DNA of 64,000 bases, taken from the NCBI GenBank assembly GCA_023078685.1, contig JALGAS010000004.1, positions 4,898,001-4,962,000 of the forward strand, written 5' to 3'. The notes below the pieces were generated by a model, which was given only the letters and a program-made list of their open reading frames with translations, had not been told where the DNA came from and made no database searches. Origin of the DNA: Neopestalotiopsis rosae. Its lineage: Eukaryota; Ascomycota; Sordariomycetes; Amphisphaeriales; Sporocadaceae. This document shows, piece after piece, positions 32,244 through 45,645 of this stretch (positions within the stretch are counted from its first letter, which is position 1; each line of letters starts with the position of its first letter). Made by a program: the position numbers and the translations under genes.

Positions 32244-35200
32244 GGTTGGAAATCGTGTTCTCGGGTGGCCGTTATAGCGTCCAAGGTTTGAGGTCGGACC
32301 GAAGCACAGCTGCTAGTACTGCTAGCGAGCTGCAAACCTCAATCCTTTTTGACCCTGCCAAAGGAAAACGACTGTCAAGTGATTGCTTGACAGTTTCAAA
32401 GTACAAACGGCAACCGTTGCAATCCACGTTGACGCTGCGCACGACGACGGCGTGGTGGTGCAAGCTAACACGAGAGGCGTGACGACCCTCTTGCAAGAAC
32501 AGCGTTCAAGCCCCTGACCAGATGTGACGGATCCGCTTGTGAAAAGGGCCCAACTCTTCTGCGGATGACAGAAGACAGGACGATACAAAAAACAAGTAAA
32601 AGGAAAGATCGTCGGTGTTTGAGGATCGTGCGGACGTCGGCAAAGTCGTGGAAGGCTGGAACTGCAAGCAATGCAGCTGGATTGGCAAGTGGGTTGGGGA
32701 GACGCAGGGAGCCGAAAACCACGTCGTACTTCGTCACGGAGGGCCCAAGCCGGATAGGTCAAGACTCCGTACGGTAGGAATGAGGCGAGACCGCCAGGGG
32801 GGGTGGAGGGACGGATTTGGAGGAGGAGGGGAAGTTAAGAGCAAAGAAAGTTCTGACGGAGGAATGCAACAACGACAACAATCTAGGTAAGCAGGCTGAA
32901 GAGGAGCAGGAAGGAGATATGGCCCTTTGGTTGACGACGAGATTTTCGGTCTCTCTCTCCAGTCGAGGTCAAGAGGAGGATCTGGAGGGTAGAAAGGGTT
33001 CGAAAATCAACAAGGAGAAAATTTGGTTCGGCGACAAAAGAGGTTTGGGCGGAGAAGGAAAGATTGAACTGAACCCTGGTGTGTACTAGGATTTTGGGGG
33101 GCGGCCGGTCAACTAGAAGAAGTGGACTCTCTTCTCTCTGGGCTCAAGTCTCTCGTGGAGACGAGACAAAAAAAGCAGACTTGAGAGAACCGGGAACTTT
33201 GGGGCACCAATAAATTTTCTATTATTTTTGCCCTCCTCATTTCTTTTAATTTCACTTGATTTCATTTTTATCTGGTACTCGAGGGCGGAATAGTTTATGA
33301 TTTTGTCTGGTATGTATTCAATAGATGGATGCTTATGGACCAATGTAATGTAGTTTGAGTAAGGTGCCTAAAGCAAAGAGACCTTTCAGGTATGTGCGCG
33401 CGCAACTGTTTATGCTGCTCTTCTACTTTTTTTTTCTTCGCCTCGCCCTGCCTGCCAGTCAGTCTGTCTAGTAGTTGACCGACAGCGATCCCATGTCACA
33501 GCAAGTATGAACCACATGTTTTTTTTCTTAATGTCTATGAAGACTACAGAATACATGTCGAGCCCAAAGAAGCCGCTTTCGTACTTGGTTGTGCAAGGTC
33601 AGTTGAACCATCAATCATGAAATGGTGGCCACAACCATAGCTTGATCCCAACCATGACCGCGCCTCAATTTCATTCCCTTTACTTTGTCCTTGACGCCTT
33701 CTTCCTTTCGTACCTACTCGACGACGGCCTGTGTGTCATGGGGCGAGGGTTTGGAATGGTATTGGTTGTGGGGATCTGCCTTTTTCAACACTATGCGACG
33801 CACTGGGATCCAATAAAATGACGGGCTTTGATCTGGGTCTCTTGCCAGATCTGCCGGGTTCCCATCCAAGGGGGTGTGGCCGCGAGAGGGTCAGCAGGAA
33901 AGAGGCTACCATGCACGTCGATTGGAAATGGTTGGTCGGCTGTCCGTGAGGCAGCAGGGACAGATAGTAATATAGGTAGGCAGACAGAGACCAGGTGAGC
34001 GCAATGAATAAATGGATGGATGGATGGATGGCGACTACAATGTAATTGCTAGTCGCTTCTTGTTGATGCTGCTGCGTCAATTTGCTTCGCCGGTCTGTAC
34101 ATAAGCCATCATGCACCAGCTAAACGAATCAGATTGCATACCAGCATGCACAGCACCAGATAGGTCCTCGCTTGGCATGTTGATATGGTAGATAATCATA
34201 TACACGAAGCATGTATAGAAGCTGTTGCGCCAGATCCAAAGTCAGTGATGCGAACAAAGTCAGCCCGGCCGCATAAAAACAACGAGTGAGAAAAGCAAGA
34301 CCCTGAAGTGTGCCGTGCTACTGGGCTCACTTTGTCCCAGTTCCAGAATGCCAAAGGTGGCTATCCGCTTGGACAAACGCCGTAACTTTGCAGTATCTCT
34401 GCATGTCATCCAGAAACAAAATAGTCTGTTTCTTTGGATCGGACGGTTTGTGTGCCATTGGAGGACGACGAGCGGCACCATCTCGACTACCAGGCAGGTA
34501 ATGGCCTTAATTCCGTACTAAAAGTACGGCTCGTTCCTACGGTGAAGTTTGAACCCTTTGCCAATAGTCGACCCAAACCGTGGGCGAGCTCAGTGAGCCA
34601 TCAAAGACATGCTACTGCCATGGCTGCCTCTGCTTGATTAGCGGCAGCGTACCCGTCATTCATCTAAAGGAAAGGACAAAGCAAGAGTGGGCAAAAAACA
34701 AAGGCACGCACGCGGGTTGTGGTGTTGTACGTAGAAAATACCGACCATTGAACTCGGTTGGCTGGATCAGTGGATTCCAGTCAAGTCGATTTTGACAGGG
34801 TTGAGCCGATATTCCAGAAAGCCGCTGTCAATCCGTCAATCCGTCAGACCCCCGCCGAGTGGGCGGTCCCAGTAGACCGTTTTCCCCCAGCTGCATTCTG
34901 TACAAGAGGTGCGCGATTCCAGCGTCCAGGCCAGGCCATGGCGATATTGCTTTTCCCCCCGTCGCAATGAGATCAAGGTAGATCTGTACATGGACGCATC
35001 GAGGTATGTAAGCGGCGATTTTATGCCGGCAGACATATGTCGAATGAATGCATCCACCCACAATGTTTGATGTTCAGATATGCGTAACAAAGAGCAATCT
35101 GTTCCTAGTACATGGGTAGGTATAGTCGGGCAGCCAGCCATAATGCATATCACCAGTCACGCAGACTGGTCCCATCCTATAGGCAACGCCCTACCCTAAA

Positions 35201-38200
35201 ACTTGGAATGAAATGCACGTGTCCAGCACGCTGCGTCTAGGTATTCCGTGCAAGTGCGCTGGTGCTCCGTAGCAGCAGACCTCCAGCTACCAGGATTTCG
35301 ACCACCCAAATGCTTGTCGGAACTAAGCTAAGGATAGCACTTAGGGAAGAGGGGCGCTAGGGTGGCTCGCGGGACGGGCCCCGTGGGCTTGTGCTTTTCT
35401 CATTTTAGGGGTCACATATTGGTTGTATGGTTACAAACTTATTGAGACTTGCATCGATCACAGTTCACCACCATACAAATTTCCAAAAGGACATATCCGA
35501 GGACATGGTGCTTCTAAGCAATGCGATATCACGGGCAGCACGATGCCTATACATACAAAATATATGTCAGGTGATAAGAGAGAAAGACGCGATTTGATAG
35601 GTCGTTGCTACATGAGTACATCTGTAATGCGACAGCCAGCAGAAGGTTCCTTCTCTTGCCACAGCTTACAGGCAACAGACGGCGTAGCGGCTGCAGCTTG
35701 AGCCTCGAGGTGCTTTGGGGCGCTACAGGTATGTATGTACGATGCACACGCCATTCGGTCAGCTTTTCGCAATGCAGTAGTAGAAGATGCAAGGTGACTG
35801 TCTGTTAGCTAATAAAGCACCTCTTACCTCATTTTCCGCCACGCGATCGACTGAACTCAAAATTTCACAATTGCAGGGCAGGGTCCGAGAAAGGACCAAA
35901 GAAAAAACAACATATGGAGACGAGGGAGAGAAAAATGTCTTTTGGTGCACAGGGCAACCGCGGAAGTCGGAGCTAGATCCTGTGCACACGCTCATGTTTT
36001 TTTTTCCCTTTCAGCTGGCCGCTAGCTAGTCTCAGCAGTGCTCCATCAGGATACAATTTTTTTCTTTCTTGGTCTTTACAGACGTCCCGCCTTCAAGCGT
36101 TGCCATTCGTTCCGGTCGCAAGAGGGCACAAATGCTGCAACAGGCCTTTTCACCCTTGTGTTCCATCGTCGGAATCGGGGCGCACGCAGTAGGACCCAAG
36201 CCCTTCTTCACTTCACCACAAAGTACCGCAGGAGTTCATCCAACTGGAGCATGATCTACAGATCAATCAAACATTGAAGGATCCAGGCAGCTGCAAGTAA
36301 TCAGTAGACAGGTACCTTTCTTCGCGGCTATACTACAAGAAGGCTCAAATCGACCAATCACCCACATGTGACCAGCCTTGCCGTCAGTCTGCGGTCCAAG
36401 TCGTAGAGCTGGAGTCTGCCAGCCTCGCAACATACTACCTACGTAACTTGCTGGAACTATGATGATTTCACTGCACGTATCCACCCACAACAATATATCG
36501 CTATCTAGTGAGATTACTGCTTCGCTTCGGAAACAGAGCACGAGACCTGGCATCCGAGGATGCCGTAGGCTCTCCAAAGACGACAATTACTCTTGGAGGT
36601 GGCTTTGACACATTCATTCCCGACGCCTTCGTTCGAGTAATTACCACCATGGCACGCTTCAACCGACTCCAGTCACGACTTTGAGGGGGTTCGTGACACG
36701 TTGGCCAGCGGCTTCTACCTAGCAACGATGACGGCGAAATGATTTCATGGGCATCCACACCACCCAATATGAGCTCGACCAAGCTGATGCAACAGTATTT
36801 GACAAGGCCGTGTAGATATCGCAGCGGCTCGGCTCATCCATACTAGCCTTGGCATGACACGGGTTACGGTACGGTCTTTCTGAGGCCGATTTGATATATT
36901 CTCTCATTTAGATGCGGCTCGCGACCCGGTCACCTACCGATTGCACCGGGCATTTCCCGGTGGTGCTTTTGACGTGCGTCTCAAAAAGGCGGAAAACGAA
37001 GGTAATTGCCCACGGATTCCTTTACTAGTGCTCCGTCTCTCCCATTCTCTAGACCTTACGGCCTAATGAGCTGCACGCACATTGAACAGTCTGTAGCGTC
37101 TATGTATCGTCCTTTTTTGAGAACAAGTGTTTCTTTCGCTACTAGCCAGCACGGTTTTCGTCTAGTCATCTCTCCCAAGGCAGTGACCTATCCAAGGCAC
37201 CTAACCTTAGGCCATTATGGTGAGGGTAAATCCTCTCGACGGCAGAAATCCCCTCTCCACAGTCTGATGGCAACCACGGAGCTGAGCGTACCCTAGCGAT
37301 TCTAATCAAATTCGTTATTTACACGCATCGGATAATTGTCCCGTTGTTGCATCATTTGCACCCAAGCAATATTTTCTTCCTATACCATGAAATTTATGTT
37401 GGCAATAGCCTTAATTAACCCGCCACAGAACTTGGTCGTCATGAGTGGACCAGCAGCCGTGGATTCTATTCGTTACAAGTGAAGCACCCTGAAATGCACT
37501 AACCTAGCCCAAGAACCTACCACTGCTAGTATTCAGCCTCCCTAGCTAGTTCCGAATACCCCTATTTCCTCACGTCGTCATCGACGGCGCCGCACCCATT
37601 TCACCGGGACAAATTTGAAGTCGGTCTTTACCTCAATAGTTTAGACATAGTCTGATGTTCAAAGGTAATCATGAATGCCGCTCACCATCTCGGCGCACCC
37701 TCGCCTGAAGATGGCATCTCGTTGGTCATTCACTTTGACCTCTCCGTCATAAATCCACCACCGCCACCATCATCATATTCACGACCCGACGTTGCGATCC
37801 ACGTTATTAAGAGTACAACCCCAGCAATCTTCACCTGTCACTAAGCCTGATTCCAATCGGATTGTCACCATGTCCTGTAGCAGTGGGCTCTTTTCCTCTC
37901 TCGCGCTGCTGCGCCCCTCGATACTCCGCTTCTAGTCATCTTCTAGAAGTCTTGGGCAATATAACATTACCTGGTCGCCTCTCAGTGCTGTCCTCCCTCC
38001 CTTGGGCTCTGTGCGGTTACATTTGTCCCACGATAATGCCCTGGAGTATTTTTTTTGGGCGGCCAGGCGGGTCCAAGCTTGGCCAGGAGAGTACAACTCC
38101 TGAGCTACACCGCCAAATTGGCCCCTAACTCATATAATAATAAAAAAAAGGGACGAGTCGAGATTGGGGCCCTCGTAGCCCTCATCTAGGTACGAGATTC

Positions 38201-39417
38201 AAATGTCCCGCTTACTTTGCTACGGAATTCTGGTGCTCTATCAAGCCCATATCGCTACCTTGCTGCCACAAAAAGTTCCGATGAGCTGGCAATCAATATG
38301 CATGACTCGAGCCAGCCAACCATGCCGTTCTGCAAATATGCAACATATACATGAGTCAGTCATTTCGGACTTGGCTCGCATTCATGGCATGCTAGATTTG
38401 TTCAATAGAGGCACTCGCAGCAGAGGGACTGAAACATTGGATCCTCTTCTGTACAGGATTTATGCACCGAAATGGATATAGGCTGCAATATCGTGATGGT
38501 CTTCACGGGAAACTGACACTCGTAAAAAGTGCCTTTGAGATAAGGTCCATCTCAGCGCTAATCATTGACAAACATGGCTCATCAACGTCCGGAATTCCAT
38601 TGCAATGTTAACTATGATGATCTCGAGATATACCCACACTTTCCATACTTTGGGAAGCAGCCACTCGGGCGAGAGCCGCCATGAGTTAGGCAGCCAGGAG
38701 TTACCACATTACTCAACTTTTTGGAGGCTTCTGTCTCTGGTGTGAACGAAATGATCTCAAAATACTATAGATGAGATACTACTCTGGGAAAACGTAGCAT
38801 GTTCATTCATCCTTATTTTCAACGTGAAATGCATAAGCAGAGCGAAAGGTCTAAACGGCGTGCAAGATCAAGTGTCGGCTAATAATCGAGTCCAGAGGTT
38901 TACGACATGGACTCAAGGGGCATAGAATGGACACGACTTTGATTGAAAGCTATCCTCTGCGTCTTCTCTTTCTACGTTTCCGATTCTGTATACATCCCCG
39001 CGAAATTTCGTTCCCGAGGACCCCGGCATGTTTCCTGCATGTCTGCTGAAGGACAAGATCCTCAGGTCAGAAGCTTTGGTGATACGGAACCATGATGAGA
39101 TGTATAGAGGGGAAGAATGCTATCATCGAGTGATCACCCAGGCTGTTATAGTGAAATAAGGTGTTCAACATGAAGGGCCAGTCATGGCCATACGTCAGAC
39201 TGATTGACCATCAAAGGTCTGTTGCATTAGCAACTAATATATACCATATAATTCTAGGCTCTCTCTATCCTTATTTTTCAAGTCGATATATATCTCTGAG
39301 AACGATCGATTGCAGACGAGTCAAACATTTAAATGAAGCTGTGCTCAACTTATTAGCTCACGATGTATAAAATGTTACACGTATGCTCTGCACAAGCAAA
39401 TGTCGGAGAAATGAAAT
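32244..39417. other. About 7 kb region without a supportable gene
   Basis: The left 0.8-1 kb, with purine-rich tracts, is the upstream region of the Pin4-like gene. The rest shows only short overlapping frames on both strands, no family motif, no tRNA-like T-arm with matching acceptor stem, and no terminal repeats I could recognise. It could hold long 5' UTR introns, non-coding RNA or decayed sequence. Confidence 0.5.
34013..34031 (+). repeat. (TGGA)n microsatellite
   Basis: Four TGGA units plus TGG in the gene-poor region. Potentially length-polymorphic. Confidence 0.85.
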
Positions 39418-41311
39418 TCAACTCGACTTTGCCTTGTCCTCCCGCTTCCACTTATCTTCCATTTGCTTGACTTGCGCATTCACCTTTTCAATGTGCGCCC
39501 GCGCCCCGCTCCACGGCACCCGACCGCCTCGTCTTCCTCCAGTCTCGGTAATATCAAACAGTCGGTAGACGGCCGGGGCATTGACCCCGTCCATGAGCAG
39601 ATTGTAAAAGCGCCGGTCCCGCCACCAGAGCTTGCACGCGGCCAGGCTAGAGAGGTTGCCCAGCAGCGACGGCAGGCCCGTGCCCGCCGTGCTGTTGAGC
39701 CAGTCAAACGTCTCGCTGCCCCGGACGCGGATGCCGAGGTGCGTGACCTTGTCGACCTGCAGCGCCGAGATCATGTCGGCGTAGTGCGCGTTAATGTCGG
39801 CGCAAATCAGGTTGGGGGCAGGCGCTGCTGCCGAACCGCTCCAGAGGCTCGCCAGCGCCATGGTCGCCAGGTCGTACGTCACCCATGACGGGCCCATGAT
39901 GACGAGGTGGCCCAGAAAGGCCAAGGAGTTAGGGAACTGCTCCGAGATGTAGCCCCGGTACAGGCGGGGAAAGGGGTTGTCGTCCTCGTAGTGCGGCGCC
40001 GCGCGGATGCGGCGGTACCCGTCGGGCGCCATGAGCGGGTCGACCGGGTTGCCGGCCCCGGGCACCACGGAAAAGTCGTAGCGGTATCCGGAGCAGACAA
40101 CGATGGCGTCGAGGTCGTCGATGACGGAGCCGTCGGTCAAGGTCACGCCGCGGGGCCCGATCACGCGCGACACGCCCGCGACGGACTGCACGGCGCCGTC
40201 GCGTAGGTTCTGGGCCAGGTCGTCGGAGAAGATGGGGATGCGGTACAGCATGGGGGCCCCCGGGGGAGGCCGCGGCGACGAGAAGGAGGCGTGCGTCTTT
40301 AGCCACGGAAAGGCCTTGTGCTGCACTGCTTGCATGCCCTTGGTCATCATGGCGAGGAACACGCTGGGCGTCCAGCCGCTGATGGATCGCATGATGCAGC
40401 CCATGCGGTAGGACATGGAATGGTCAAAGGCCTTGCCTTCAACGACGCGCGGAAGCTATTCAAGAGTTAGTATAGATTCCCAATGAGAATATTGTCAGGA
40501 GAAGCAATCGTTTTATGTACCAAATATGTCTGGCTTCGATGACTCAGGTAAATCTTTGCCGCTCCCACTTTTCTCAGAAACGAAGTCGTGTCGGCTCCCG
40601 TTGCGCCTATGCCGATGACCATGACATTCTTGCCGGCATACTGAGATGGATCCTTAAACTCCCGGGAATGGACAAAGTTGCCCGCAAACTTCTCAATCCC
40701 GGGAATATCAACCATTTTCCTTGTCTGGAAAATACCAGTCGCAACAACTAACCGGTCAAACGTATGTTTTTGCGTCTCGGCAGCTCCATCAGCGGAAGAG
40801 ACCTCGGTATGAACAATCCATTGACCCGTTGCATCATCTCGTTCTGCTTTTGCGACCTTTGTTGAGAATCGGATACGACGCAACAAGTCAAAGTGGGTTG
40901 CATAGGAAACTAGATAGTCACCAATGTCTTTTGACGACGGATGCGTTGCAGCTTCTGTTACAGCATGTAAGTGCAGACACTATAGTAATTTTCCATGTTC
41001 TACTTACCGTCTGGAAACGGAAAATCCGTGAAACAGTTCTGTGTGTATCGTGAGTCAACATATCATCAAACTGACCATTGTTCAAACCCACGAACCACTT
41101 GTTTGGATGTGTTGGATGTCGTCAGCTCCGTGGCCGTGACTTGATCTGGCTCGCCCGATGCCGGATTCCACGTGCCTCCAATGCCATCGTTGCGCTCAAA
41201 AGCCGTCACCTCGAGACCTTGCTCCTTGAGGTTCTTGATGGCGACCAGGCCCAACACACCAGTACCAATGACACAGACACTCTTGCCTGGGGGTTTCGAG
41301 GGAGACGTCAT
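39418..41311 (-). CDS. Flavin-containing monooxygenase (FMO/Baeyer-Villiger-like)
   Basis: Four exons (41311-41099, 41038-41008, 40954-40521, 40455-39418) encode 571 aa. The FAD-binding Rossmann motif is GTGVLG (16-21) with FERNDGIGGTW after it. The FMO identifying motif is FAGNFVHSREF (171-181), the NADPH-binding motif GIGATG (196-201), and VVATGIFQ the usual linker block. Class B flavin monooxygenases oxygenate N, S or ketone substrates with NADPH and O2. The spliced TSKQNCFTDFPFPDEAATHPS matches the family 'ttn.sk...fsDfP.P' stretch, supporting the 31-nt exon 2. Intron 1 uses a weak donor (GTGGTT), the only one that keeps phase. No signal peptide; cytosolic. Substrate unknown; it stands alone in a gene-poor area. 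Confidence 0.9.
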
Positions 41312-41420
41312 GATGAACGAAGGTGTTTAAGGAAACATTAACAATGACCGCCAAATAAAGTGCTGCAATATGAAATGTTCTGGTCAGGCATGGGCGAATT
41401 AAGTTCGATAAGACGTCGAC

Positions 41421-41428
41421 TATATAAC
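41421..41428 (-). promoter_or_regulatory. TATA-box candidate for the flavin monooxygenase gene
   Basis: Minus-strand GTTATATA about 110 nt upstream of the start at 41311. Confidence 0.4.
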
Positions 41429-44400
41429 ACCCCCTTGAAGCGATTCGCCTGCCACAAAAGACATTTCCCCCCAGTACTCGACATGTCTTAGCACCGGAGA
41501 CTTTGTTCGGATACTTTCTATTGGGAGTCGACAAGATCTAGTCTCACGCGGCCGCTCAAGAACAGATCGCATAGGAGCAGAAAACGTTAGGTCTTACGGG
41601 TGGATTGCTAGCGTACATGTGGGCTGAGAGTGCTCAAACATATGGCTGATCAGTCGCCAAAAATGTCTGCGCTCATGTAGCTATCTTGCAAATGATTACG
41701 AATGAAGGAGTCGATAGAGTAATCTAAGACCTATGTCGTTCTTGTCACCGACCTAATCATAGAGGCATGGAGGCGTCTGAGGCACAGGGTGGTGAGGGTA
41801 TCGTGTGGAGTTGGAGGAAGACCGCACTTCCATCTTAGAGCGATTCATTCGGTACAGTGTAACTTAGCATGACTCTTTTTGTGACTCTAATTAGACACTA
41901 CAATATTGTGAGCATAGATCTGTCTTAAGAGCCGCGCTCGAATCGTTCTGTGCCCGAGAGCGTTCGGCCGACAGCGCTCCGGTGTAGGAATTTGCGCTGC
42001 TGGAGGTGAGAAGGAGTGCGTTTTCTATGTCTGCGCTAACAGCCACTGTTCAGATCCACTACCATGCAGGCCGTAGTAGCTAAACCAGAAACACCATGGA
42101 CTCAGTAGCCACCGGTACAGGAAAAATAATCTATGCTTATATTTTGGACTGGAGCCAACTTTGTGTCTTGCAGGTGCGCGGTGCGCGGACAGTGGCTTGC
42201 CAAAAGCTTAAATATATGAATTTGAGGAAAAGTCCATACCCATAGGGCCGGGCAAGTCTTTGCCCAGCGTCGCAGTCGCAACGGGGTATAAAAAGCGCTG
42301 TGCACGGCGGATCTGTTTGTTGTGCAAGGTAGGACGAAACATGCTAAGAATAGGAGATGTTTGTTGCAGATTGACAGAAACTACGCCACAAGATTCGTCG
42401 ACATGGCGCGAAAGAAGTACTGAGATGTTTGAAAACACACAGTCTTTGCTTTGTGGGAATGGGAACGAGTACGGACAATGATTGTTCATGCTTGAAAGTT
42501 GGAGCATGTCTTATCGCCCACTATAGTGGGTGGGTCGCTATAGTTGATAAGATAGAGGTGTGATCCAGCCTGGGGATGGGATTGCGACGACTTGAAGATC
42601 GCGATCATGAACCAGGGATACACTCACCAGCGCGCGTACTGTATAACCCGACAACCCACAAGAGGACGACTACCACCAATTGCTGTATCGCGGGATGCTA
42701 CTCAAAGCTCCAGGGGGCCACGTGAGCTAACTTTGATCATGCAAATTTGTATGCAGAAAGCTCTTCTCTTGTTCTGCCGCGAATTGTGAAAATGCATGGT
42801 TCAAGTCCACCCCCTAACCGCCACGCCAACAACGAAATTAGGATTACGAAAGCCACCGGTGGCTGTGTTGGCTATGCTGATTTCCCACTGAAAGGGATAC
42901 CTTTTGTATCTATGCGTTCCTGGCGAGGGCAAGAGCATATTGGCACGCAAAGTCCATTAATACTTGTGTACCACGCACGATGCATCAGGGGAGGTATGCT
43001 GTGTAGAATTGGCTCTGGGGAACGAGTGGGGAGTATGGCGGCAAGTTGCACTCAAGGAATCGAAGATGCCGTGCAGTCAAAAGTTTCGATATAGTGTGCT
43101 TAATTCGGCGCTCTGCATGGTGCTTCTTGACTTGACATGCATGATGGTGATGAATCCACGTAGTATTTCACTGTCGTTGATGCGACTTCTGTTTCCTTTG
43201 AGGCTGTTTACTGACTGGCTCGACTGTCTTTTTGCGGCTCGGGGTCCACACTGTAGCACCCGTCGTGGGGAAAACAAAAGCACCAACCCCTTGGCCAATG
43301 CAACGCAACGGGTTTGTCAAACCAGGGGTGGGATCGCCCTCAACCTGGTTCATGCTGCTGGCTATACTCTTGCAGGTATTCGTACACGCGTCTGCTCAGG
43401 ACGAGCCGCAACCATCCACTATTTTTAACTCGTTAAGGTATTAATGGGTGTCGATCGAGCCGCATTGGAGTCGAGTAGTATCGCTCTTTGCCTGTTGCAC
43501 GACCTAGGCAGGATAAACATCTGTGCTAAGGCTTCCGACCTAGTCCCATTTCTGGATTGAATGGATACTTTAGGTAAGCTTGGTAAGCGTGCCCAGCCTG
43601 TCAGTCAACCAGGCCAAGCAAACTGCCAAGGTAGATTCAGGTTGGGATGAACCATGGCCATGTAGACTATTGCAGAAGAGACGCGTCATTGGACAGCGAC
43701 TGACCAATACGGTAACATCGGATAGCTTTTGTATATCGCCGGAATTTTTCTCTCCTTGACAAGGGGACATTTGCATCTTCTACCTAGACAATGCAGCTCG
43801 CAACCGACTTGAGCCGCGATACACGATTTAAACGAGGTAGCCGACGTTGCTTCACCTGAAAAGCATCAAAGAAACAAATAGCATAACAGAGTGGACTGGT
43901 GGAAAATTGCAACTGTACTGCGGTCGAAACAACGTCGTGGCCCGGGCCAAGAGTCAAATTAAGGCAATGCCCACCCCATAGTCTGAGCGGCTCAACTACC
44001 GCGAGAGACCCATCAAAAGAAAGACGTCAAGGCACATAATATCGTGGGGCCTTTGGCCCCGGAGAGTCGCCGGGCCGGGGAGACTTGAGGAAGACAGCAG
44101 AATATGATCCATTTTCCAACGTTTGCGGAGCCCCTACTAACCAATTGCCGCCGGGATGCTGGAGTATAACCCAGCAAACAGCTTACGAGTCCCCCCTGGT
44201 GTAACTCTAAGCTATGATGCTTGGCGATCCGCATACTACTGCAGACGATGCGAAAAGGATTCTAGAAATGCTAGAAGGTGCGCGAGAAGACCAAGTATAA
44301 GATATGGTTGTCGCCGTCGATCTTCAACTGTTTTTGAAATCATCAAGAGACTCATTAACCAGTCACTTGCCATTCTCTCATTCAAGCCAAAATCACAAGC

Positions 44401-44475
44401 AGGTGTTGAATTGGCTACATTCATTTTGAGCATCCAGAGAAACATTCATTTCTTTTACGATCATTCTTTCACACA
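41429..44475. other. Intergenic, no supported gene
   Basis: About 3 kb between the divergent monooxygenase and tyrosinase genes. A strong GGGGTATAAAAAG lies at about 42283-42295 (plus), but the frame downstream of it (42260-42481) has no recognisable domain. A tRNA-like phrase GGTTCAAGTCC near 42799 lacks a cloverleaf. Confidence 0.5.
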
Positions 44476-45645
44476 ATGGGTATCCAATCTACCCGATCAT
44501 TGGCTCTGCTTGCCCTCGGGGCCGCTAGCATCGTTTCCGGTCAAGATGTGGCCAAGCGGGACTCTGCTGGAATGGACGCTATTCCGGAGTGCACAACCCT
44601 GAACCAGAGAAAGGCCTGGTAACATGAATAATTCGAACACGTGTGAAAGACTTATCAATATTAACATTTATATGCAGGTCTGCCCTTACCGACGATGAAA
44701 AGTCGGCATACATTGATGCCGAGCTCTGCTTGATGGCCCTGCCGCCCACCGTTGGCATCGAGGGTGCCCTGAACCGCTGGGACGAGATGATGTACGGACA
44801 CATTGTGCAGTCCAACATCATCCACGGCGTCGGTGCATTCTTGCCGTGGCACCGCCTGTACATGCGCGCGCACGAGATCATCCTGCAGACCGAGTGCAAC
44901 TACACGGGCGCACAGCCGTACTGGGACGAGCTGTCGGACACGGAGACGGGCACCCTCGAGGAGTGCTCCATCCTCGACGCCGACACCGGTTTTGGCACGG
45001 GCGACCTCGATGACGACGGCTGCGTCGCCAACGGGCCCTTTGTCAACCTCACCATGCACATCAACCAGACTAGCAACTATGCCGACTACTGCCTCACCCG
45101 CGACCTGAACGAGAACGGCTTCACCTGGGCCAACAGCACCTACCTCGACGAGTGCATGGCAACGGAGAGTTACGAGGAGGCATGGTATGTTTGCCCCACC
45201 CCCGATCCGATCTAATCCCTTCCATCAGTAGTATAACTAACCCGTCCCGCCCACCAACCACAGGCAATGCTTCGTCTCCTCCCCGCACACCGCCGGCCAC
45301 GGAGCCATCGGCGGCACCATGCTCGACGTCGTCGCCTCGCCCGGCGATCCCCTGTTCTTCCTGCACCATACTTATCTGGACCGAGTTTGGTGGCAATGGC
45401 AGTCGATGAACCTGTCGTCGCGTCTGACGGACATGTCCGGGCGCAACATCCCGACGCAGACGTACCTGGACCAGAACGACTTTGATTACCCGGGCACCGA
45501 TGTGACCGACTACTTTGGCGACGGCGGCAGCAACGTCACCACGCTCAACCACACCCTGTGGATGGTGGGCCTGATTCCCAATGCCACCATTGCCGATGTC
45601 ATGGATCTGGGCGGTGACCTGATTTGCGCCGAGTACATTGGCTAA
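44476..45645 (+). CDS. Secreted tyrosinase-domain copper protein
   Basis: Three exons (44476-44618, 44678-45184, 45264-45645) encode 343 aa. A signal peptide (to about residue 22) is followed by a Kex2-type KR at 27-28, so a short propeptide may be removed. The type-3 copper centre is complete: CuA His89, His97 and His106 (in HGVGAFLPWHRLYMRAHE) and CuB His225, His229 and His252 (PHTAGHG.. and DPLFFLHHTYLDRVWW). The enzyme class hydroxylates monophenols and/or oxidises diphenols to quinones. It is short compared with intracellular melanin tyrosinases, lacking the C-terminal lid domain, which is usual for secreted fungal forms. Several N-glycosylation sites are present. Whether it has monophenolase or only catechol oxidase activity cannot be told. 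Confidence 0.93.

Noticed and set aside
42799..42812. tRNA-like T-loop phrase GGTTCAAGTCC
   Set aside because: No matching T-stem, anticodon arm or acceptor stem could be built around it.
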